DNA of 64,000 nt from Vulcanimicrobiota bacterium (GCA_944322965.1 CALUQR010000004.1:206214-270213), one strand, 5' to 3'; positions 33,706 to 42,899 are shown, counted from the stretch's first letter. Notes: a model not told the origin generated them from the letters alone. A program made the numbers and translations.

Positions 33706-34984
33706 ATTTAACGATTATATAGAGTCTCTGCCCGTCCTTAGCCGCGGCCTCTCGCGCCGGGCCTGGGAGCTCTTGCCGCCCGATCTGCGCAACGATCTCG
33801 ATCTCACCCTCAATTTTTTCCATAAACTCTCCCAGAGTAACCCTCAAGCTATGCGCGAGCTCCTAGAGCTCCTCAAGCGCCAGGCGGGCCCGGCCTTCCA
33901 GCCCCTCTCGCGCATCGCCGTGGTGGGGCCGGTCAACGTGGGCAAATCGACCCTCTTTAACGCCTTAGTCAACCAAGCGGGCCAACAGGCGGAGGTCTCC
34001 CCCTTGCCGGGAACTACCGTCCAGGCCCAAGAGTGTCAGGCGGGGGTCTTAACCTTAGTCGACACTCCAGGTTTAGATAATTCCCAGGCTAGCGGCGACC
34101 AAGAGCAAGAGCGGGCCTTAAAGGAGGCGGAGCGGGCCGACTTCTTGCTCTTACTCTTCGACGCCACCCGGGGGATTACCAAATCGGATAGCCAGCTCTA
34201 CCAGAGCTTACAAAAGTTGGGTAAGCCCTCCTTGGTGGCTCTCAATAAGATGGACCTCATCGCCCCTAAATTGCGCTCCCAAGTCCTCAATAGCGCCGCC
34301 CTGGCTCTGGGCCTAACCCCCGCCCAGGTGCGCCCCCTCTCCGCTCAGGAGGGGGAGGGGCTGGGCCAATTGCTCTTACAGGTGGCCGTAGTGGAGCCGC
34401 GCCTTTTGGGAGAGTTGGGCCAGACCTTAAAGCCCCTGCGCCGCCGTTTAGCTTGGCAGGCGATCCGCCGGGCCTCAGTCATCTCTTGCGCCGTCTCCCT
34501 GACGCCCCTCCCCATTATCGACTTTATCCCCCTCACCATGGCCCAAGTGACGATGGTCTTGACCTTGGCCCGCATCTACGCCGTGCCTATGACCTACGCT
34601 CGGGCCTCCGAGCTCCTCACTACCTTCGGTCTGGGCCTCTTAGCCCGCAATCTAGTCAGCCAACTGACTAAGTTGGGCGGCCCTCCCGGCTGGACGGTCT
34701 CTGCGGCCGTAGCTACGACCTGTACCGTCCTCATCGGTTACAGTTGTCAGATGTGGTTTGAGTCGGGTTGTAAGCCCTCCATCCAGAGTTTGCGCGCCCT
34801 CTCCCAGGCCATTAGCGAGGCCGTCTTGGCCCTCATCAAGTCGATCGGGCGTCGCCGCCAAGATAGGCAGCGCTTAGATAAGGCCGTGGAGGAGGCGGTA
34901 GAGCGGGTGACCCGCCGCCTGGAGGCTTCTGAAGCCCCCGATCTCCCTATTGAGAGCGTAAACTCTATCCCCGCCCAGGGGTAG
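33692..34984 (+). CDS. Era/dynamin-like GTPase with C-terminal DUF697 membrane domain
   Basis: The ATG at 33692 was chosen over an earlier in-frame ATG inside rsmD because TGGAGGAAG lies just upstream; this gives 430 residues. The GTPase domain shows G1 GPVNVGKST, a G2-like PGTTVQ, G3 DTPGL and G4 NKMD. A second half (about 270-370) matches DUF697: SLTPLPIIDFIPLTMAQVTM, ARIYAVPMTYARASELLTTF and a hydrophobic VATTCTVLIGYSCQ. Such GTPases are thought to act at membranes, but the substrate process is unknown. A basic helical tail follows. It overlaps rsmD by 14 bases, so translation is probably coupled. Confidence 0.88.
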   Translation: MEEPKFNDYIESLPVLSRGLSRRAWELLPPDLRNDLDLTLNFFHKLSQSNPQAMRELLELLKRQAGPAFQPLSRIAVVGPVNVGKSTLFNALVNQAGQQAEVSPLPGTTVQAQECQAGVLTLVDTPGLDNSQASGDQEQERALKEAERADFLLLLFDATRGITKSDSQLYQSLQKLGKPSLVALNKMDLIAPKLRSQVLNSAALALGLTPAQVRPLSAQEGEGLGQLLLQVAVVEPRLLGELGQTLKPLRRRLAWQAIRRASVISCAVSLTPLPIIDFIPLTMAQVTMVLTLARIYAVPMTYARASELLTTFGLGLLARNLVSQLTKLGGPPGWTVSAAVATTCTVLIGYSCQMWFESGCKPSIQSLRALSQAISEAVLALIKSIGRRRQDRQRLDKAVEEAVERVTRRLEASEAPDLPIESVNSIPAQG

Positions 34985-35079
34985 GGGCGCTAGGGGTTGG
35001 GCGCAGGAGAAGCGAAAGGGAGGGCCCTATTCTCCCTTAATTATTAGCCAGAACTTTAGTTCATAAAAAGGTAATGAAG

Positions 35080-35631
35080 ATGCGCATTAAAGGATTATTC
35101 TTAACCCTCGTGGCTCTAGTAGCCCTCTGCACCTTGAACGCTTGCAGCCAAAAGCCGACTACCCCGCCCCAGGACTTTAAAATTGGGGCCCAGACGGTGA
35201 CCTTTGCCGCTCCCGACCCCGCCCTCTGGCAGCAGCAGCCCAATCCCAACGCCGAGGGGGCGGCTCTAGTCCGCTTCGTGCCCAAAGACGGCTCCGAGTC
35301 CTTCTTGAGCGTCAGCAATATGGATATGAGCCCCATGACTAGTTGGGGGGCCAATCCCCAGGCTACGACTGAGCTCTCTAACCGCCTCTACGATCAGATC
35401 TTAAAGCGCTCTGAGGCCCAGATAGAGAAGCGGGAACCCCAGTTGGCGGGCGAGCAAGGTTTAGAGTTAGAGTATACCTACCAAGAGGGTACGGAGAGGA
35501 TGTGGGGGCGCCAGCTCTACTTCTTCCACAATAACCTCTTCTGGACTATCACTTGCGCCGCTCCCATGAGCCAGCAGGCGCCGGCCCAAGCGGCTTACGA
35601 CGGGGTCGTGCACAGTTTCCAGTTCAAATAA
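35080..35631 (+). CDS. Lipoprotein of unknown function
   Basis: The 183-residue protein has a lipoprotein signal peptide (MRIKGLFLTLVALVALCTLN then AC, lipobox LNAC). The ATG at 35080 is better spaced from AAAAGGT than the ATG at 35074. The mature part has alternating strands (FKIGAQTVTFAAPDPALW, ESFLSVSNMDMSPM) and an EYTYQEGTERMWGRQLYF region ending in DGVVHSFQFK. This resembles the DcrB/PsbP-like fold, in which a short domain ends with a helix and VxSF motif. Function is unknown. It is single-gene, followed by a very long terminator stem. Confidence 0.75.
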   Translation: MRIKGLFLTLVALVALCTLNACSQKPTTPPQDFKIGAQTVTFAAPDPALWQQQPNPNAEGAALVRFVPKDGSESFLSVSNMDMSPMTSWGANPQATTELSNRLYDQILKRSEAQIEKREPQLAGEQGLELEYTYQEGTERMWGRQLYFFHNNLFWTITCAAPMSQQAPAQAAYDGVVHSFQFK

Positions 35632-35657
35632 CCGAGGCGAGGGACTAGATCAAGCCC

Positions 35658-35713
35658 CTTAAAGTATGTATCCCCCGGCCCGCTTAGGCGGGCCGGGGGA
35701 TACATACTTTAAG
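35658..35713. terminator. Bidirectional terminator with a 26-bp perfect stem
   Basis: Arms 35658-35683 and 35688-35713 are perfectly complementary around a TTAG loop, with CTTAAAG outer ends giving A/T tracts on both sides. It separates the convergent lipoprotein and acpP genes. Confidence 0.9.
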
Positions 35714-35733
35714 ACTAAAAAACTAGGGGCGAA

Positions 35734-35973
35734 TTACAGGCGCTCTTGCAAATAGGCGACGGCTTCAGCCACGTTGGTGATATTCTCTTGATCCTCGTCG
35801 GGGATCTCTACGCCGAACTCGTTCTCCAGAGCCATAACCATCTCCACTACATCCAGGGAGTCAGCGCCCAGAGCGCCGGTGAAAGAAGCGTCATCAGTTA
35901 CACGATCTTTGACCACACCCAGCTGGTCGACTACGATCTTTACTACGCGCTCTCTGATTGCTTCGCTGTCCAT
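35734..35973 (-). CDS. acpP: Acyl carrier protein
   Basis: The 79-residue acidic protein carries growing acyl chains in fatty acid synthesis. The phosphopantetheine site is Ser in [20 protein letters not shown], and [19 protein letters not shown] is the typical third/fourth helix. A GGAGGTTT Shine-Dalgarno precedes the ATG. It is the last gene of the DUF177-rpmF-fabG-acpP row, 238 bp after fabG. The expected fabF is not downstream. Confidence 0.97.
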   Translation of the reverse strand: MDSEAIRERVVKIVVDQLGVVKDRVTDDASFTGALGADSLDVVEMVMALENEFGVEIPDEDQENITNVAEAVAYLQERL

Positions 35974-36019
35974 TTTTTAAACCTCCAACATTTCTGGCAT
36001 CCTCGCCCTAGGGTGAGTT

Positions 36020-36036
36020 CCCACTCTCAGAGTGGG
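36020..36036 (-). other. Small hairpin in the acpP leader
   Basis: CCCACTCT and AGAGTGGG form an 8-bp stem with a single central base, about 50 nt upstream of acpP. There is no T-run. The rest of the 238-bp fabG-acpP gap is AT-rich near 36060-36100 and probably holds an acpP promoter, but I see no clear match. Confidence 0.35.
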
Positions 36037-36211
36037 CCGCTGCGACTTGCCCCGCCGCCATGAAATTAATTAAGATTAGTTCTCACTTTCCTCAATTAGA
36101 GGTGGACGATCTGAGCCTGTAGGTCAGAGAAGCCTCTAAAATCGAGGGCCCTTTGTCATACCACCCCCAAAAAGAAATACCTCTTTCCCTACGCCCTGCA
36201 GATCATTTTTT

Positions 36212-36964
36212 TTACATGGCCATGCCGCCATCGACGCACAGCACTTGACCGGTCAAATAATCGGCCAGCGGGCTCGCTAAGAAGAGGACCGCTTGGGCCA
36301 CGTCTTGGGGCTGACCGTGCCTATTTAAGGGCACTTGGCTCAAGATAGCCTCTTTAGCTTTGTCGCTCATCTTCTCCGTCATATCGGTCTCAATAAAGCC
36401 CGGAGCGACTACGTTGACCGTAATCCCGCGCGAAGCTAACTCTTTGGCTACCGACTTGGAGAAACCGATTAAGCCCGCCTTGGCGGCGCAGTAGTTGGCC
36501 TGGCCGGGGTTGCCTAAGATCCCCACCACGGAAGAGATATTGATAATCTTACCCGCCCGCGCCTTGAGCATGCGCTTACTCACGGTACGCACCATTAAGA
36601 AGATAGAGCGCAGGTTGAGATTGAGGACCGTATCCCAATCCTCATCCTTCATGCGCATCAAGAGGCCGTCGCGCGTAATGCCGGCATTATTAACTAAGAT
36701 GTCGATCTTACCAAACTGGGAGTAGATCTCCTCAAAGAGGGGCTCGATCTGGGCCTCATCCCCTAAGTCGACCGGAAAGACGGCGACTTGGGCCGAGTAC
36801 TTGTCGCGCAGCTCCTGGGCTACGCTCTCCAACTGGGATTGGGTGCGAGCGATGAGCGCTAACTTAGCTCCCGCTTGGGCTAAGGATTGGGCTATAGCCT
36901 TGCCGATACCGCGCCCGGCGCCCGTCACTACCGCTACCTTATCCTGCAAATCGATCTTTACCAT
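36212..36964 (-). CDS. fabG: 3-oxoacyl-[acyl-carrier-protein] reductase
   Basis: Short-chain dehydrogenase that reduces beta-ketoacyl-ACP with NADPH. The cofactor loop is VTGAGRGIGKAIAQSLAQAG, NNAGITRDGLLMRM is the NNAG motif, and the catalytic triad is Ser in INISSVVGILGNPGQ with YCAAKAGLIGFSK (Tyr, Lys). VVAPGFIETDMTEKM and the terminal LTGQVLCVDGGMAM are FabG-typical. It is 250 residues long with a GGAGGAGAG Shine-Dalgarno. plsX, fabH and fabD, which usually lie between rpmF and fabG, are missing here. Confidence 0.96.
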   Translation of the reverse strand: MVKIDLQDKVAVVTGAGRGIGKAIAQSLAQAGAKLALIARTQSQLESVAQELRDKYSAQVAVFPVDLGDEAQIEPLFEEIYSQFGKIDILVNNAGITRDGLLMRMKDEDWDTVLNLNLRSIFLMVRTVSKRMLKARAGKIINISSVVGILGNPGQANYCAAKAGLIGFSKSVAKELASRGITVNVVAPGFIETDMTEKMSDKAKEAILSQVPLNRHGQPQDVAQAVLFLASPLADYLTGQVLCVDGGMAM

Positions 36965-37002
36965 CTCTCCTCCTCTGAGTCCCCCTTAAAGCTTAGCTTC
37001 CC

Positions 37003-37045
37003 AAATAAAAAGACGCCCCCGTAAAGTAACCTCCACTGGGGCGCC
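37003..37045 (-). terminator. Terminator after rpmF (minus strand)
   Basis: GACGCCCC (37012-37019) pairs with GGGGCGCC (37038-37045), with one G-T pair. The A-rich AAATAAAAA on the left gives a T-run on the minus strand. Confidence 0.7.
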
Positions 37046-37064
37046 TCCTAGAGCCAAAGTACGC

Positions 37065-37265
37065 CTAAGCGTTCTCCTCGGCATCCTTAGAAGCCAGAAC
37101 CTGCATCCCGTTGTACTGGCCGCAAGCTTTACAAATGTGGTGCTGCAACTTGGGCTGACGGCAGCTGGGATTGGAGCACAAGACCACGTTGGGCAAAGTC
37201 AAAGCCAAGTGGGAGCGGCGCTTGCGCGTCTTAGAACGGGGGGTTTTATATTTCGGATTGGCCAT
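37065..37265 (-). CDS. rpmF: 50S ribosomal protein L32
   Basis: The 66-residue protein starts ANPKYKTPRSKTRKRRSHLA, the bL32 signature, and has the zinc-binding form with CSNPSC and HICKACG. This is the C+ paralogue type used under zinc-replete conditions. It follows the DUF177 gene, the usual bacterial arrangement, and precedes fabG. Confidence 0.97.
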   Translation of the reverse strand: MANPKYKTPRSKTRKRRSHLALTLPNVVLCSNPSCRQPKLQHHICKACGQYNGMQVLASKDAEENA

Positions 37266-37310
37266 TTTAAATTGACTCCTCTTTACTGATAAGTACGACT
37301 AAAGGTTCCC

Positions 37311-37841
37311 TCATTGGGGGGAGCCGGATGAAAATTTCTTGAGAGCCCCCCAGCGGGGGTCGATCTCCTCTTGGGCTGACCCACACTCGCAGGCTTTTTC
37401 ATTGAGATTCTGTCCACACTGTGGACAGACGCCCCGGCATTCTTGGCTACACAGCGGTCGGTAAGGGAGCGAGGCCAGCAAGTTGTCGCGCGCTATCTCC
37501 TCTAAAGAGAGCTCGCCCTCCGTATAAGGGAAAGCGCAGAGCTCGTCGAGCCCTACCTCATCCTCATGCTCCAACTCTCTCGACCCTTCGGGGTAGAAGC
37601 GCTCCTGCACCTCGGCCTCTATAGGCTCACAGTACTGGCTAGCGCAACGAGAGCAGGTGAGGAAGACCTTGGCCTTTACCGTCCCCTGTACCGACAAGAC
37701 ACCCCTTCCGCCGCTGACGATCTCCAATTGGAGATCGACTGGACCCTCTAAAGAGAGCCCCTCCAGAGGCTCCGCCAACTTGAGGCAGAGCTCCTTTTTA
37801 GCGCCTGGATGGCTGATAATGTCGGATACGTCAATCTTCAC
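37311..37841 (-). CDS. DUF177 (YceD-like) protein
   Basis: The 176-residue protein belongs to the DUF177 family found upstream of rpmF and linked to 23S rRNA maturation. Visible features are VFLTCSRCASQYCEPIEAEV with the conserved CxxC, the acidic RELEHEDEVGLDELCAFPY segment, LSLEEIARDNLLASLPYRPL, and the final zinc-like CSQECRGVCPQCGQNLNE. Further CxC residues occur at the C-terminus. A sigma-70 promoter lies upstream, overlapping the folA end. It starts the DUF177-rpmF-fabG-acpP row. Confidence 0.9.
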   Translation of the reverse strand: MKIDVSDIISHPGAKKELCLKLAEPLEGLSLEGPVDLQLEIVSGGRGVLSVQGTVKAKVFLTCSRCASQYCEPIEAEVQERFYPEGSRELEHEDEVGLDELCAFPYTEGELSLEEIARDNLLASLPYRPLCSQECRGVCPQCGQNLNEKACECGSAQEEIDPRWGALKKFSSGSPQ

Positions 37842-37933
37842 GAGTCTACCTATAAAGACCGCCCACTGCTAGGGACCGATCTCCATCCGTCTCCTGAGCG
37901 CCGCGCGGTCTAAAGGTTATGATTAGCCGCACT

Positions 37934-37962
37934 ATTATAAGTAACAACGGGCTACTTGTAAA
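37934..37962 (-). promoter_or_regulatory. Sigma-70 type promoter for the DUF177-rpmF operon
   Basis: On the minus strand TTTACA (37962-37957) and a perfect TATAAT (37939-37934) are 17 bp apart. The -35 lies over the last bases and stop codon region of folA. Confidence 0.8.
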
Positions 37963-38467
37963 GGGGATCTCCTCCCTTCTCTAGGCGCTCTAGGAGGAGA
38001 AAATCCCATTCATAGGGGCTTCCCTCCCCGCGGGGGTAATGGCGGTGGGCCCGGGGGACCCAATCTAAGGGGGGGAAGAGGGGGTAAAAAGTATCCCCCG
38101 CAAAGGGGTGCTGGATTAAAGAGAGGTACTGGCGCTGCACTAAGGGGAGGGCCTGAGAGATCAATTGGGCCCCGCCAATCAAGAATATTTCCTCTTCCTC
38201 GCGGTAAGCTTCGATAGCTTCCATTAGCGAAGGGAAGACCGTAGCTCCGGGGGCTTGGAAATGGGGTTCGCGACTCAAGACCACATTAGTGCGCTGCGGT
38301 AGGGGGCGGCCTAAAGAGTCCCAAGTCTTGCGCCCCATCACTACGACCTTACCCCAAGTGAGGCGCTTAAAGTTGGCAAAATCGGCCGGAATATGCCAGG
38401 GTAGTCTACCTTCCCGCCCTATAACTCGCCCCTGGGCCAGGGCGCAGACGATAGAGAGGCGCGCCAT
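37952..38467 (-). CDS. folA: Dihydrofolate reductase
   Basis: Reduces dihydrofolate to tetrahydrofolate with NADPH. The start at ATG 38467 gives MARLSIVCALAQGRVIGREG and 171 residues, and has GGAG upstream; an earlier in-frame ATG falls inside the pilin gene. LPWHIPADFANFKRLT contains the active-site Trp and Asp, VVVMGRKTWDSLGRPLP binds NADPH, and IFLIGGAQLISQAL is the conserved GGxx motif. It lies 4 bp after the pilin-like gene's stop. Confidence 0.95.
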   Translation of the reverse strand: MARLSIVCALAQGRVIGREGRLPWHIPADFANFKRLTWGKVVVMGRKTWDSLGRPLPQRTNVVLSREPHFQAPGATVFPSLMEAIEAYREEEEIFLIGGAQLISQALPLVQRQYLSLIQHPFAGDTFYPLFPPLDWVPRAHRHYPRGEGSPYEWDFLLLERLEKGGDPLYK

Positions 38468-38471
38468 CAAC

Positions 38472-38936
38472 CTACTCCCCAGCGGGCGGCGCCGCTTCAT
38501 GGGGACGAATCTCTAGACCGCTAGCGGCATTATAAGAGGGATAGTTGGCGGGAATTCCCAAGATGGCGTGATTTTCGCCCGAACAGCAGACGGTATAACT
38601 ATCGTCGGGGGTCACTACCATCGTGTAACCCTTAATATACGTCTCCTTAGTACCCGTTACCGGGCAAAGGGGGACACTCTTCATAAAGCGCTTACTGGCG
38701 TCTTCTTTAGGGCAGAGCGTCTCTAAATCTTCGGGATAGCGCCCCCCATTCTCCGTAGCGTAATTTTCTAAGGCGGCCGCAATATTGCGCAGATTGGCCT
38801 GACAGGAGCTGAGCTTAGCTTGATCGCGGCTGCGGATCATATTGGGGATCATAATCATCATTAGGATAGAGAGAATAGCGATGACGATCATCAACTCGAT
38901 TAAAGTAAAACCGCTACTCTCTTTAGCTCTCTTCAC
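38472..38936 (-). CDS. Type IV pilin/type II secretion pseudopilin-like protein
   Basis: The 154-residue protein has a class III signal peptide: a short basic leader MKRAKESSG, cleavage before FTLIELMIVIAILSILMMIM with Glu5 of the mature chain. The globular part has LSSCQANLRNIAAALENYA and a YPEDLETLCP element found in many minor pilins and GspG/H-like proteins. Four or more cysteines (including CPVTG and CCSG) may form disulfides. The GTG start has GGGAG 7 nt upstream. No assembly genes (pilB, pilC, pilD) are close, so it is an orphan pilin. Confidence 0.85.
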   Translation of the reverse strand: MKRAKESSGFTLIELMIVIAILSILMMIMIPNMIRSRDQAKLSSCQANLRNIAAALENYATENGGRYPEDLETLCPKEDASKRFMKSVPLCPVTGTKETYIKGYTMVVTPDDSYTVCCSGENHAILGIPANYPSYNAASGLEIRPHEAAPPAGE

Positions 38937-39018
38937 AGGGCAACTCCCTCAAAAATAGACTCCTATATCCAGACTTTAACCACTATAGAGAAGCCCCTCC
39001 CGTCCTCCTCCCGCTCAC

Positions 39019-39074
39019 AAAAAAGTAACAAAAGAGCCTCTGCCGGCCCCTCCCTAGGGAGGGGCCGGCAGAGG
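39019..39074 (-). terminator. Terminator of clpB with a 38-nt perfect palindrome
   Basis: The palindrome spans 39037-39074 (19 bp per arm). The A-rich stretch at 39019-39034 gives TTTTGTTACTTTTTT after the stem on the minus strand. Confidence 0.9.
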
Positions 39075-39102
39075 GGCGAGAGAGACTAGTTCCAGAGGAA
39101 CG

Positions 39103-41691
39103 CTATTTAGAGGTAAAGGTCAGAGATTCGCGATCTTTAGCCACTCCCACTTCGACCTGGGAGTCGGGCTTCACCTCGCCCTCCAAAATCTTGAGCGACA
39201 AGACGTCTAAGAGATAACGCTGGATAGCTCTCTTGAGAGGTCTAGCTCCAAAGGCCTCGTCGCAACCTACCTCCGTCAGGAATGCCTTAGCCTGGGGCTC
39301 CAACTCTAAGGTGATATGCTTCTCCGCCAGACGCTTACTCAAGTTGGCGATCTGGATGTCGACGATAGCCATCAACGCCTTACGGTCTAAGCTATGGAAG
39401 TGGATAATCTCGTCGATCCTATTTAAAAACTCCGGCTTGAAGCGGGCGCTCAGGGCCTCGTCGATGCGCTCGTCCACCTGACTCTGGGTCAACTTATCGT
39501 CTAAGAGCCACTGCGAACCTATATTGGAGGTCATGACCACGATCGTATTGCGGAAATCGACCGTCCGACCCTGACCGTCCGTCAAACGGCCGTCATCCAT
39601 CAATTGTAAGAGGACGTTGAAGACGTCGGGATGGGCCTTTTCGATCTCATCGAAGAGAACTACCGAGTAGGGACGGCGGCGTACGGCCTCCGTCAACTGG
39701 CCGCCCTCGTCGTAACCTACGTAGCCGGGAGGGGCTCCGATCAGGCGGGCCACGGTATGCTTCTCCTGGTACTCCGACATATCTAAGCGGATCATGGCCT
39801 TCTCGTCGTCGAAGAGGAAGTCGGCTAAAGCGCGCGCTAACTCCGTCTTACCTACGCCCGTAGGACCTAAGAAGAGGAAGACGCCCACCGGCCTATTGGG
39901 ATCGGAGACTCCGGCCCGGGAACGGCGCACCGCCTTAGAGACGGCGGCCACCGCCTCATCTTGGCCCACTACCCGCTCGTGCAGGCGCTCCTCCATATGG
40001 ACCAGCTTCTGGATCTCGCCCTCCATAAGGCGGGTGACCGGGATGCCCGTCCAGCGCGCCACGATAGAGGCTACGTCCTCTTCCTCCACTTGCTCTTTGA
40101 GGAATTTCCCATTCTTTTGCAACTCTTGCAACTTTTGGGTGGCCTCGGCGATCTCCTTATTGAGAGTCCCCGCCGTGCCGTAACGCAGCTCGGCCGCCTT
40201 ACCCAGGTCGCCCCGGCGCTCAGCCAACTCCGCCTCGTTCATAGCCTGCTCTAACTTGGCCTTGAGATCGCTGATCTTCTCGATCTGCTCCTTCTCCATG
40301 CTCCAGCGGGCCTTCATCTGGGAGGATTTCTCCTTACACTCCGCCAGCTCGGCTTCCAGCTTCTCTAAGCGCTCCTTGGAGGCCTCGTCCTTCTCCTTGG
40401 CCATAGCCTGGCGCTCAATCTCCAACTGGATGATGCGCCGCTCCACTTCGTCGATCTCTAAGGGCATAGAGTCGATCTCGATACGCAACTTAGAGGCCGC
40501 CTCGTCGATAAGGTCTACCGCCTTGTCGGGCAAGAAGCGGTCCGTAATATAACGGTTAGAGAGCATGACCGCGGCCACGATAGCGGAGTCGGTGATGCGC
40601 ACCCCGTGGTGGACCTCATACTTCTCCTTTAAGCCACGCAAGATGGCGATGGCATCCTCTACTGAAGGCTCGCCCACGTAGACGGGCTGGAAGCGGCGCT
40701 CTAAGGCGGCGTCCTTTTCGATATACTTGCGATACTCGTCTAAGGTGGTAGCCCCTACGGTGCGCAGTTCGCCTCTAGCTAAGGCGGGCTTGAGCATATT
40801 GGCCGCGTCGACCGCCCCCTCCGCGGCCCCCGCCCCTACCAGGGTGTGCAGCTCATCGATAAAGAGAATGATCTGGCCGTTAGAGTTAGTGATCTCCTTC
40901 AAGACGGCCTTGAAGCGGTCCTCAAACTCGCCCCGGTATTTAGCGCCGGCGATGAGGGCCCCTAAATCCAGAGCGAAGAGCTTGCGCCCCTTCAGACTCT
41001 CGGGCACGTCGCCGGCTACGATGCGCCGGGCCAGCCCTTCCACGATGGCCGTCTTACCTACGCCGGGCTCGCCGATGAGCACCGGGTTATTCTTGGTGCG
41101 CCGGGAGAGGACTTGGATGCAGCGCCGGATCTCCTCGTCGCGCCCGATGACCGGGTCCAACTTGCCGCGCCTAGCTAACTCGGTGAGGTCGCGCCCGTAA
41201 CGGGAGAGGGCCTCATACTTAGCCTCCGGGTTCTGGTCGGTCACCCGCTGAGAGCCGCGCACCTCTACTAAGACTTGGAGGATGCGCTCCGGGGTAGCTC
41301 CATATTCCCGCAAGATCTTACCGGCCGGATCGGCCCCCGCTCCCGCCATAGCTAAGAGCAGGTGCTCTACGGAGAGGTACTCATCCTTAAAGCGCTCCGC
41401 CTCTTTCCAGGCGTTATTTAAGACCTCTTGGGCCGAGTTACCCAAGTAGGCCTGCACCCCTGAGCCTGAGACTTGGGGTAGACGGCCGATAGCGGTCTGG
41501 ACGCTAGCCGTTATCTTCTGGAGGGGGACCTCCAATTTTTGCAGGACGGGCTGGACTAAGCCCTCGTCCTGCTGGAGCATGGCCGCCAAGAGGTGTAGAC
41601 TCTCTACGCTCTGCTGCCCTCGCTCCTGAGCCAAGCTGACCGCCTGGCGCAAGACCTCTTGGGTCTTTAAAGTAAAACGATCGGTACGCAT
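39103..41691 (-). CDS. clpB: ATP-dependent disaggregase ClpB
   Basis: AAA+ chaperone that resolves aggregates with DnaK. It begins with the Clp_N repeat domain ([36 protein letters not shown]), then NBD1 with Walker [16 protein letters not shown] near 206, a long middle coiled coil (about 400-530, rich in Glu, Lys and Arg), and NBD2 with [15 protein letters not shown] near 607. The pore loops [14 protein letters not shown] and [13 protein letters not shown] are intact. At 862 residues it is normal. No CIRCE element or clear sigma-32 promoter was seen upstream. It ends in a strong terminator. Confidence 0.98.
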   Translation of the reverse strand: MRTDRFTLKTQEVLRQAVSLAQERGQQSVESLHLLAAMLQQDEGLVQPVLQKLEVPLQKITASVQTAIGRLPQVSGSGVQAYLGNSAQEVLNNAWKEAERFKDEYLSVEHLLLAMAGAGADPAGKILREYGATPERILQVLVEVRGSQRVTDQNPEAKYEALSRYGRDLTELARRGKLDPVIGRDEEIRRCIQVLSRRTKNNPVLIGEPGVGKTAIVEGLARRIVAGDVPESLKGRKLFALDLGALIAGAKYRGEFEDRFKAVLKEITNSNGQIILFIDELHTLVGAGAAEGAVDAANMLKPALARGELRTVGATTLDEYRKYIEKDAALERRFQPVYVGEPSVEDAIAILRGLKEKYEVHHGVRITDSAIVAAVMLSNRYITDRFLPDKAVDLIDEAASKLRIEIDSMPLEIDEVERRIIQLEIERQAMAKEKDEASKERLEKLEAELAECKEKSSQMKARWSMEKEQIEKISDLKAKLEQAMNEAELAERRGDLGKAAELRYGTAGTLNKEIAEATQKLQELQKNGKFLKEQVEEEDVASIVARWTGIPVTRLMEGEIQKLVHMEERLHERVVGQDEAVAAVSKAVRRSRAGVSDPNRPVGVFLFLGPTGVGKTELARALADFLFDDEKAMIRLDMSEYQEKHTVARLIGAPPGYVGYDEGGQLTEAVRRRPYSVVLFDEIEKAHPDVFNVLLQLMDDGRLTDGQGRTVDFRNTIVVMTSNIGSQWLLDDKLTQSQVDERIDEALSARFKPEFLNRIDEIIHFHSLDRKALMAIVDIQIANLSKRLAEKHITLELEPQAKAFLTEVGCDEAFGARPLKRAIQRYLLDVLSLKILEGEVKPDSQVEVGVAKDRESLTFTSK

Positions 41692-41812
41692 AAACTTCTA
41701 GCTATCTCCCCTCGCTAAGTTAAAATCTTTTCTCATTATTGTAAACGAAAGGCGTTATCTGTATATTAGTTCTCTATATGAGATCCGTTAGAACTTAGCT
41801 GGGGAGAGTAGC

Positions 41813-42445
41813 CTAAATCGTCCCGAAGAAACGGTCTCCTGCGTCGCCTAAGCCGGGCACGATGTAACCGTGTTCATTTAAGTGTTGATCGATAGAGGCC
41901 GTATAGATGCGCACCTCAGGGTAATGGGAGCTCAGGGCCTCGATCCCCTCGGGGGCGGAGACTAAGCAGAGGAACTTAATAGAGCCTAACTTGGCGCCCC
42001 GCTTGAGAAGAGCCCCTATGGCGGCGATAGCCGAACCGCCCGTGGCCAACATGGGATCTAAGAGGAAGATCTCCCGCTCCGCCAAGTCGGCGGGCATCTT
42101 GCAGAAGTATTCGACCGGCTCTAAGGTCTTCTCGTTGCGGTACATGCCGATGTGGCCAATCTTAGCGGCTGGGATGAGGCGCTCAATGCCGGCTACCATG
42201 CCCAAGCCGGCCCGCAAGATGGGGACTAAAGCCAACTTTTTACCGCCCAGAGTCTTGCCAATCGTCGTACAGATGGGGGTCTGGACCTCAATATCTTCCA
42301 CGGGCAGATCGCGCGAGGCTTCGTAAGCCATTAAAGCTGCAATCTCCGCCACTAACTCCCGGAAATCCTTAGTTCCCGTCCGCTTATCGCGCAAGAGGGT
42401 GATCTTATGCTGGATGAGCGGATGATTTAAGATATGAACGGGCAC
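41813..42445 (-). CDS. upp: Uracil phosphoribosyltransferase
   Basis: Salvages uracil to UMP with PRPP. The 210-residue protein has the Upp hallmarks [35 protein letters not shown], the PRPP-binding [16 protein letters not shown] and a C-terminal [16 protein letters not shown]. The GTG start has a strong GGGAGG Shine-Dalgarno, immediately downstream of a stable hairpin, which could control translation. The gene has its own intergenic space behind a terminator, so it is probably transcribed alone. Confidence 0.96.
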   Translation of the reverse strand: MPVHILNHPLIQHKITLLRDKRTGTKDFRELVAEIAALMAYEASRDLPVEDIEVQTPICTTIGKTLGGKKLALVPILRAGLGMVAGIERLIPAAKIGHIGMYRNEKTLEPVEYFCKMPADLAEREIFLLDPMLATGGSAIAAIGALLKRGAKLGSIKFLCLVSAPEGIEALSSHYPEVRIYTASIDQHLNEHGYIVPGLGDAGDRFFGTI

Positions 42446-42458
42446 TGTCTTACCTCCC

Positions 42459-42490
42459 GGTACTTGGACCCCTATTAAGTCTCAAGTACC
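42459..42490 (-). promoter_or_regulatory. Stable hairpin abutting the upp ribosome binding site
   Basis: In the upp leader, GGTACTTG and CAAGTACC pair perfectly and GAC/GTC extends the stem past one bulged base, leaving a loop of about 8 nt. The stem ends next to GGGAGG, so opening or protein binding could change access to the start. It has no T-run and is not a terminator. Confidence 0.5.
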
Positions 42491-42500
42491 CACCTTAAGC

Positions 42501-42537
42501 AAAATAAAAGACCTACAGGATCTGGCTCTGTAGGTCT
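42501..42537 (-). terminator. Terminator of the glutaredoxin gene (minus strand)
   Basis: AGACCTACAG and CTGTAGGTCT form a 10-bp stem, followed on the minus strand by TTTTATTTTG. One arm overlaps the glutaredoxin stop codon. Confidence 0.85.
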
Positions 42538-42847
42538 ATTTTCTCCGAATATAAGGAGCAAAAATATCTCTAAAAGTGCGATTTTGAACGGCGGCCACCA
42601 AATCGAAACATCCCCCCACCCGTTCCCCATCTACCAAAATCTGGGGAACGGTGCGGTGGCCTTCACAGCGGCGCACCATCTCTTCCCGGGCCCTAGGATC
42701 GCCTTCGATCATCAACTCCTGGAACTCGATAAACTCGCCCGGTTCCAAGCCTTCCTCTTCGGGCGCTCCTTCTAAGATGCGCTTGGCCCGCTGGGAATAG
42801 GGGCAAGACTCCCACGTATAGATCTCTACGCCCCTAGGATTGGCCAT
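42536..42847 (-). CDS. Glutaredoxin-like protein with CPYS active site
   Basis: The 103-residue thioredoxin-fold protein has the active site CPYS (Cys15) after VEIYTWES, a cis-proline in HRTVPQILVDG and the glutathione-binding VGGCFDLVAA. The first Cys is kept and the second is Ser, so it may reduce mixed disulfides by a monothiol route or handle iron-sulfur clusters. A GGAGGGAAG Shine-Dalgarno is present. It lies between the response regulator and upp and probably is transcribed alone or from readthrough. Confidence 0.88.
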   Translation of the reverse strand: MANPRGVEIYTWESCPYSQRAKRILEGAPEEEGLEPGEFIEFQELMIEGDPRAREEMVRRCEGHRTVPQILVDGERVGGCFDLVAAVQNRTFRDIFAPYIRRK

Positions 42848-42899
42848 CTTCCCTCCGCACTTAAAACTCTGGCTCTGGCCTTCGCTTCTAACTAGCCCA

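Noticed and set aside
35974..36211. tRNA or small RNA gene between fabG and acpP
   Set aside because: No cloverleaf or CCA-type end could be traced; only one 8-bp hairpin is seen.
39233..41200. Plus-strand frames opposite clpB
   Set aside because: clpB is intact on the minus strand with both Walker motifs; the opposite frames are Ser/Arg-rich artefacts.
41692..41812. CIRCE element or sigma-32 promoter before clpB
   Set aside because: No TTAGCACTC-N9-GAGTGCTAA or CTTGAA/CCCCAT pair was found; GCTAAGTT/AACTTAGC arms exist but are over 60 nt apart.
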